DNA from: Spirosoma profusum | Lineage (GTDB): Bacteria; Bacteroidota; Bacteroidia; Cytophagales; Spirosomataceae | DNA: 64,000 nucleotides | Assembly (NCBI RefSeq): GCF_014699005.1 | Contig: NZ_JACWZY010000018.1 | Location: forward strand, 104,712-168,711 | Reading direction: 5' to 3' | Shown: positions 59,911-64,000 of the stretch, piece by piece | Layout: every line of letters starts with the position of its first letter | Numbering within the stretch: the stretch's first letter is position 1 | The notes under the pieces: model-generated | Databases searched by the model: none | Told to the model about the DNA's origin: nothing | The model's input: the letters and a program-made list of their open reading frames with translations, nothing else | Program-made: the position numbers and the translations under genes

Positions 59911-61152
59911 ATGAAAGTCCGCTACCAGGTTCTCTCCGGTTTATTTCTTCTCTCAACCATTACGTACCTCGACCGCGTCTGTATGAACGTAGTGAGTAAA
60001 TACGTAAAAGCCGACCTTGACCTTGATAACGAGGAATTTGGCTGGATTCTGGGATCGTTTTCGCTCGCTTACGCACTTTTCGAAATACCAACCGGTTCAC
60101 TTGGCGATAAAATCGGTCCCCGGCGTGTGTTAACACGTGTTGTCTTATGGTGGTCGGGATTTACCGCGCTGACAGGCACGGCTTTTAATTTTCTGTACCT
60201 ACTGGTAGTACGTTTTCTGTTTGGCGCAGGCGAAGCGGGGGCTTACCCAAACGCGTCGATAGTAATTGCCCGCTGGTTTCCGGCGGTTGAAGTTGGTCGG
60301 GCGCAGTCGGTGATTTGGGCCGCCGGACGGCTGGGTGGCGCTTTGACACCTCTGCTCGTGATTCCGCTCGTGCATTGGGCGGGCTGGCGATGGGCATTTG
60401 GCGTACTGGGAATAATGGGTGTTTTGTGGGCTATTGGCTGGTACGTCTGGTTTCGGGATGAACCCTCCGAAAAAAATGGTATAAGTGAGGTAGAGGTCCA
60501 GACGATTGAAGCGACACGTAGCCTAAAACATACCGACCACCGCATTCCCTGGACGACCATCATCCGCAACCCTGATTTGTGGGCACTGATGCTGATGTGT
60601 CACCTGTTTTTCTACGGCTCCTATTTTTTCACAAACTGGTCGTCGGTATATTTCCAGGAAGGACGCGGCCTGACCGAAGACCAGACGAAGAATTTTATTT
60701 CGCTCTCCTATTTTCTTGGTGCCATCGGCTGCCTGACGGGCGGATTCCTCAGCGACGTATTGACCAAGCGCTATGGCCTCAAAATTGGTCGTCGGGCGGT
60801 TGGCGTTGGCGGGCTGGGGCTGTCGAGCCTGTTTTTTCTACTCGCTGGACTAACCCCAGATAATGAGATGGCGGGTTATCTGCTGGCAGTGTGCGTATTG
60901 CTGAAAGATTTGGCCTTGCCCGTAGCGTTTGCCGTCTGTGTAGATATTGGGCAACGTAACGCCGGAACAGTGGCGGGTTCAATGAACTTTGCTGGACAAC
61001 TCGGTGGTTTTTTCATCACCATCCTGTTCGGAATGATTGTCAAAAACACCGGTAACTTCAATTATCCGCTCTTTATGATTGCTGGTTGCCTGTTAGTCAG
61101 CGCCCTGCTCTGGCTACGTATTGATCCTACTCGCACGGTAACAATACGTTGA
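59911..61152 (+). CDS. MFS transporter, sugar acid/anion:cation symporter type
   Basis: A 413-residue protein of 12 membrane helices with the MFS motif between helices 2 and 3 (GSLGDKIGPRRVLTRVV) and the helix 1 and 4 patterns of the anion:cation symporter group (LSTITYLDRVCMNVVSKYV, FGAGEAGAYPNASIVIARWF). These carry sugar acids such as hexuronates, galactonate or phthalate. It has its own promoter and no metabolic partner nearby, so the substrate is unknown. Confidence 0.88.
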   Translation: MKVRYQVLSGLFLLSTITYLDRVCMNVVSKYVKADLDLDNEEFGWILGSFSLAYALFEIPTGSLGDKIGPRRVLTRVVLWWSGFTALTGTAFNFLYLLVVRFLFGAGEAGAYPNASIVIARWFPAVEVGRAQSVIWAAGRLGGALTPLLVIPLVHWAGWRWAFGVLGIMGVLWAIGWYVWFRDEPSEKNGISEVEVQTIEATRSLKHTDHRIPWTTIIRNPDLWALMLMCHLFFYGSYFFTNWSSVYFQEGRGLTEDQTKNFISLSYFLGAIGCLTGGFLSDVLTKRYGLKIGRRAVGVGGLGLSSLFFLLAGLTPDNEMAGYLLAVCVLLKDLALPVAFAVCVDIGQRNAGTVAGSMNFAGQLGGFFITILFGMIVKNTGNFNYPLFMIAGCLLVSALLWLRIDPTRTVTIR

Positions 61153-61160
61153 GTTTTGCT

Positions 61161-61209
61161 ACGTAACAACAGAACCGTACGGGCCACCCGTACGGTTCTG
61201 TTGTTACGT
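61161..61209. terminator. bidirectional terminator with perfect 23-base arms
   Basis: ACGTAACAACAGAACCGTAC begins the left arm; 61161-61183 and 61187-61209 are exact reverse complements around CCA. It lies 8 bases after the MFS stop codon and 1 base from the stop of the convergent hydrolase gene. Confidence 0.88.
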
Positions 61210-61210
61210 T

Positions 61211-62533
61211 CTAATCGTCCAGCGCCTGATACACTAGTACGTCGAATTTGCGGTCGAGTTCCCCGCCATACGTAGTTCCCCACATTTGTTTCATCAGGAC
61301 TATGGCAATTTTCTCTTTCGGGTCTGCGATGTAGTGCGTACTGAAAGCCCCACCCCACGCGAACGTACCGACACTGTTCAGGTCATTGGCGTGACCCTTT
61401 TCGCCGATAACGCGAAAACCCAAACTGAAATAGTTGCCAGCTTCCGGAAACAGTGTACCGCTTTGATCACTTTGGGTAAACAGTTCGACTCCTTTACGAC
61501 TCAAAAGTCGCTTGCCATTATACACGCCATTGTTGAGTAACATTTGCAGGAAAATGGCGTAGTCATAAGCCGTGCTTGATAAGCCGCCACCGCCCGAAAA
61601 ATACGATTTCGCTCCGTTAATAGGATAATCTGGATCAGCCGCCAACCCACGATTGGGGGCTAGTTTAACTAATTTTTTCTGCTCATTATTATCCGAATAC
61701 AGCGGTATGAGTCGGTCTTTTTTGGAATCGGGTAGATAAAAATACGTGTCTTTCATGCCCAGCGGCTCGAAAATGCGTGTCTGGAAAAACTGGTCTAGCG
61801 GCATACCCGAAACTACCTCAACCAGATAACCCAGTACGTCGATACTCATTCCATATGTCCATTTTTCGCCCGGCTGGTGGTTAAGCGGCAGTTTGGCCAG
61901 TTTCTTCACCATATCCCCAATTTTGACGTTCTCGGTCGTAAACGCATCGATAATACCACCAGCCTTTGTATAAATGCCCCGCATCCTTGGGTCGCTGGCA
62001 ATCACGTTGTAGTTGATGCCCGACATGTGCGTGAGCAGGTGACGTACCGTGATTTCACGCTTGGCCGGAACGGTTGTATACGTACTGTCTTTCTCATTGA
62101 ATTTATCGAGCACAACGGGTTTGGCGAACTCAGGAATGTATTTGCTGATGGGGTCGTCGAGCATGATTTTACTTTCTTCATGCAGCATCATCACGGCCAG
62201 CGACGTAATGGCTTTGGTCATCGATGCAATTCGGTAAATACCATCTTTGGCGAGCGGTTTATCCGAATCAAGATCGGCTTTACCAAAGGATTTGTAATAC
62301 ACAATTTTGCCGTTACGTACCACAATGGCGCCAACACCCGGAAACGCCCCTTTGTCGATGTACGATTGAATAAGACCGTCGAGTTTATTGAGTCGTTCGG
62401 CGGAGAACCCGGCGGTTTCGGGAGCAGCCTGGGATAAAATTGGAGGATTCTGTTTGGTTGCGGTTTGCGCATACACCGACAACGTAGTGGCTATAATAAA
62501 CAGCCCGGAACGTAGCGTAGACTTTAGAAACAT
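61211..62533 (-). CDS. beta-lactamase-fold serine hydrolase
   Basis: A 440-residue exported protein with a signal peptide (SGLFIIATTLSVYAQ) and the SxxK motif SMTK (Ser104, Lys107) of the class C beta-lactamase / PBP4 / esterase superfamily, followed by YxS-like KWTYGMSIDVLGYLV and the C-terminal strand pairs VGTFAWGGAFSTHYIADPKE and IVLMKQMW. Members hydrolyse esters, peptides or beta-lactams; which one cannot be told. It is a single gene with a terminator on each side. Confidence 0.88.
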   Translation of the reverse strand: MFLKSTLRSGLFIIATTLSVYAQTATKQNPPILSQAAPETAGFSAERLNKLDGLIQSYIDKGAFPGVGAIVVRNGKIVYYKSFGKADLDSDKPLAKDGIYRIASMTKAITSLAVMMLHEESKIMLDDPISKYIPEFAKPVVLDKFNEKDSTYTTVPAKREITVRHLLTHMSGINYNVIASDPRMRGIYTKAGGIIDAFTTENVKIGDMVKKLAKLPLNHQPGEKWTYGMSIDVLGYLVEVVSGMPLDQFFQTRIFEPLGMKDTYFYLPDSKKDRLIPLYSDNNEQKKLVKLAPNRGLAADPDYPINGAKSYFSGGGGLSSTAYDYAIFLQMLLNNGVYNGKRLLSRKGVELFTQSDQSGTLFPEAGNYFSLGFRVIGEKGHANDLNSVGTFAWGGAFSTHYIADPKEKIAIVLMKQMWGTTYGGELDRKFDVLVYQALDD

Positions 62534-62596
62534 ACAGGAAAGTGTTAGGCGATAACTAGCCGGAAAGTTAATGAATAGTCGCTAACGTATCGACGC

Positions 62597-62649
62597 AAAA
62601 ACAAGGTAGCGGAAAATAAGCCGTTGCCTATCTTCCGCTACCTTGTTTT
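62597..62649 (-). terminator. terminator of the aminotransferase gene
   Basis: On the minus strand AAAACAAGGTAGCGGAA pairs with TTCCGCTACCTTGTTTT and ends in a T-run, 26 bases after the aminotransferase stop codon. Confidence 0.85.
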
Positions 62650-62675
62650 GTGGCACGCCAGTCCGGCCGCATTAC

Positions 62676-63833
62676 TTACGAAACCACTTTCAATGCGTCA
62701 GCAAATGCCTGCATCTGTGGCATAGTTCCGAGGCTCACACGGCACCAGTATTGGCCATCAAATTTCCACTGGCGGATACTTACACTCTGATTCATCATCC
62801 GGCTCACGAAATCTTCACCCTTCATCCGAATTGGGAAGAGTACGAAATTTGTGCCCGATGGCAGATACGTATAGCCGTTGGTTTTTAACGTATTGTATAA
62901 AAATTCTCTGGCTTCCAATCCTTTACTCAACGAGAATTTGATGAAATCTTCATCTGTATAACAGGCCAGACCGGCACGTAGCGTCGTCATGGTCAGACCG
63001 CCGGGGCCACCGCCCCATTTGCTGATGGCCGCCAACGTATCAGGCTGACCAACCAGATAACCCAATCGCAGACCGGCCATGCCGTAGATTTTTGAGAACG
63101 TACGCGCAACCAGTACGTCCTGTCCTTTTTTTACATTTTCAATAACCGAAAACTTCTTCGGATCGCTGGTGTAATGAATGTACGCTTCATCGACAAACAC
63201 CGGTTTCTTAGCCGATACGCGGTCCACAAAGGCACGTAACGCGACGGGGTCGATGGTAACGCCGGTTGGGTTGTTGGGGTTGTTGATGTACATCAGGCTG
63301 GTGTTGTCGCCCACACGCTTTTCCATCTCAGCCAGATTATGATCGTAGTTGCCAGCCGTCAAAGGTACTTTTTCCCATTTCGAACCATGTTGTACAGCAG
63401 CTTTCATTAATTGTTCATAGGTAGGGTCGGCCGAGATGATGCTACCGCCTGGTTTTTTGTAGCTGTAGTACATCGCTGCCGCTACCAGCAATGAACCCGA
63501 ACCCGGCGCCAGTAGAATTTGCTCTTCCGATACGCCTTCCTGCTCAGAAATCATTTTCCGCAATTGAGCGGCATAGTTGAATGGATACAGATACCCGTCG
63601 GTTGCCGCTTCTGAAATAGCTTTCAACGCCTTGGGTGATGGGCCGTATGGGTTCTCATTCGCCGACAGCCGGGCTTTGAGTACCCCCCCTTTTGGTGGCA
63701 TTGCCGGGGCCAGTTCGGGAGCGTCGAGCCAGGGCTCACAATATGCATTATGCGATAGAAGTGATGGAGCTGTTACGGCTCCGGCGCTTATCATCAGGCT
63801 GCTTTTTAGCCAATTACGACGGTTGAAATTCAT
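62676..63833 (-). CDS. PLP-dependent aminotransferase, HisC-like, Tat-exported
   Basis: A 385-residue fold-type I aminotransferase with the Schiff-base Lys in RTFSKIYGMAGLRLGY, the substrate Arg in RVSLG near the C-terminus, and the PLP Asp in KPVFVDEAYIHYT. The N-terminus is a twin-arginine signal (FNRRNWLKSSLMISAGAVTA), which moves folded, cofactor-loaded enzymes across the membrane. It therefore acts outside the cytoplasm and is not the cytosolic histidinol-phosphate aminotransferase of histidine synthesis. Its substrate is unknown. It is a single gene. Confidence 0.85.
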   Translation of the reverse strand: MNFNRRNWLKSSLMISAGAVTAPSLLSHNAYCEPWLDAPELAPAMPPKGGVLKARLSANENPYGPSPKALKAISEAATDGYLYPFNYAAQLRKMISEQEGVSEEQILLAPGSGSLLVAAAMYYSYKKPGGSIISADPTYEQLMKAAVQHGSKWEKVPLTAGNYDHNLAEMEKRVGDNTSLMYINNPNNPTGVTIDPVALRAFVDRVSAKKPVFVDEAYIHYTSDPKKFSVIENVKKGQDVLVARTFSKIYGMAGLRLGYLVGQPDTLAAISKWGGGPGGLTMTTLRAGLACYTDEDFIKFSLSKGLEAREFLYNTLKTNGYTYLPSGTNFVLFPIRMKGEDFVSRMMNQSVSIRQWKFDGQYWCRVSLGTMPQMQAFADALKVVS

Positions 63834-63917
63834 GAGTTTTCTTGATGAATATGAAGGTTGTAGAATCGGTTGATAATGAAGCTGTTCAAACTTTTGAGAC
63901 TAGTGTCATAATGAGCG

Positions 63918-64000
63918 TTTTTGTCATGCTGACCGGGCCGCCGGAGCGGGAACGAAGCATCTTAAGGTTCCCTGATTAGCTCATTGAGATACTTTAAGAT
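63918..64000. repeat. family 7 repeat (copy b, cut by window end), with nested mini-element
   Basis: TTTTTGTCATGCTGA, then the 17-base GC-rich block, then GGAACGAAGCATCTTAAGG. Without the block the sequence continues as in copy a. The second arm appears to begin at the window end (TACTTTAAGAT). Confidence 0.7.
63933..63949. repeat. GC-rich nested mini-element (copy 2)
   Basis: CCGGGCCGCCGGAGCGG, identical over 17 bases to 10470-10486 and also preceded by TGA, interrupts the family 7 repeat. Confidence 0.7.

Noticed and set aside
1..64000. tRNA or rRNA genes
   Set aside because: I looked for the typical T-loop word GGTTCGAATCC and rRNA-like stretches and found none; weak cloverleaf-like hairpins are explained by the inverted repeats.

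Overview
The window looks like chromosomal DNA of a Bacteroidota bacterium of the order Cytophagales, most like Spirosoma and relatives. I infer this from gene content, not from a database search. The markers are a sigma factor / FecR / SusC / SusD locus, a GldA-type ABC protein, BshA, an ASPIC/UnbV FG-GAP lipoprotein, the coaE-YbbR-yajC-DUF1573-nusB gene order, and promoters of the Bacteroidota type (TTTG, about 19 bases, TAnnTTTG). No tRNA, rRNA, CRISPR array or transposase was seen.

Layout. 1-2,744: a DUF2281 antitoxin whose PIN toxin partner is frameshifted, an amino-acid permease, and a broken anti-sigma/cupin gene. 2,767-8,202: an ABC permease, gamma-glutamyltransferase, a sulfatase and a DUF4142 lipoprotein. 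8,287-14,242: a phenylalanine/tyrosine degradation operon on the minus strand (hmgA, HPPD, phhA, a MarR regulator, fahA, a flavin reductase-like protein). It carries Phe via Tyr and homogentisate to fumarate and acetoacetate; maleylacetoacetate isomerase and the aminotransferase step are not here. 14,489-23,467: a nucleotidyltransferase, an amidase, the housekeeping block coaE to nusB, and an ABC exporter. 23,580-25,591: an AT-rich two-gene cassette that I recognise as a Septu-type anti-phage system (PtuA ATPase plus PtuB HNH nuclease). 25,602-31,056: a glycosidase, a coiled-coil protein, glycosyltransferase 9, an M16 peptidase and a MazG-like protein. 31,079-41,962: a polymer-uptake locus with its own sigma/anti-sigma pair. 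42,122-50,697: membrane and redox genes (fatty-acid hydroxylase, NDH-2, bshA, a UbiA-type prenyltransferase, MerC with a Zur-like operator) and a coupled MbnP / di-haem peroxidase pair. 50,976-63,833: mixed metabolic and transport genes, including a DUF4160-DUF2442 fusion, gldA, aroB, a beta-lactamase-fold hydrolase and a Tat-exported aminotransferase.

Two genome-scale patterns stand out more than any single gene. First, many gene junctions hold a long inverted repeat from a few dispersed families. These repeats lie against the upstream gene's stop codon, sometimes supply that stop, and in one case sit in frame inside a coding sequence. A 16-17 base GC-rich mini-element is nested inside several of them. 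Second, the pentamer ACGTA/TACGT is several-fold commoner than expected in both coding and intergenic DNA, yet absent from the first 860 bases of the Septu cassette, which supports a foreign origin for that cassette.
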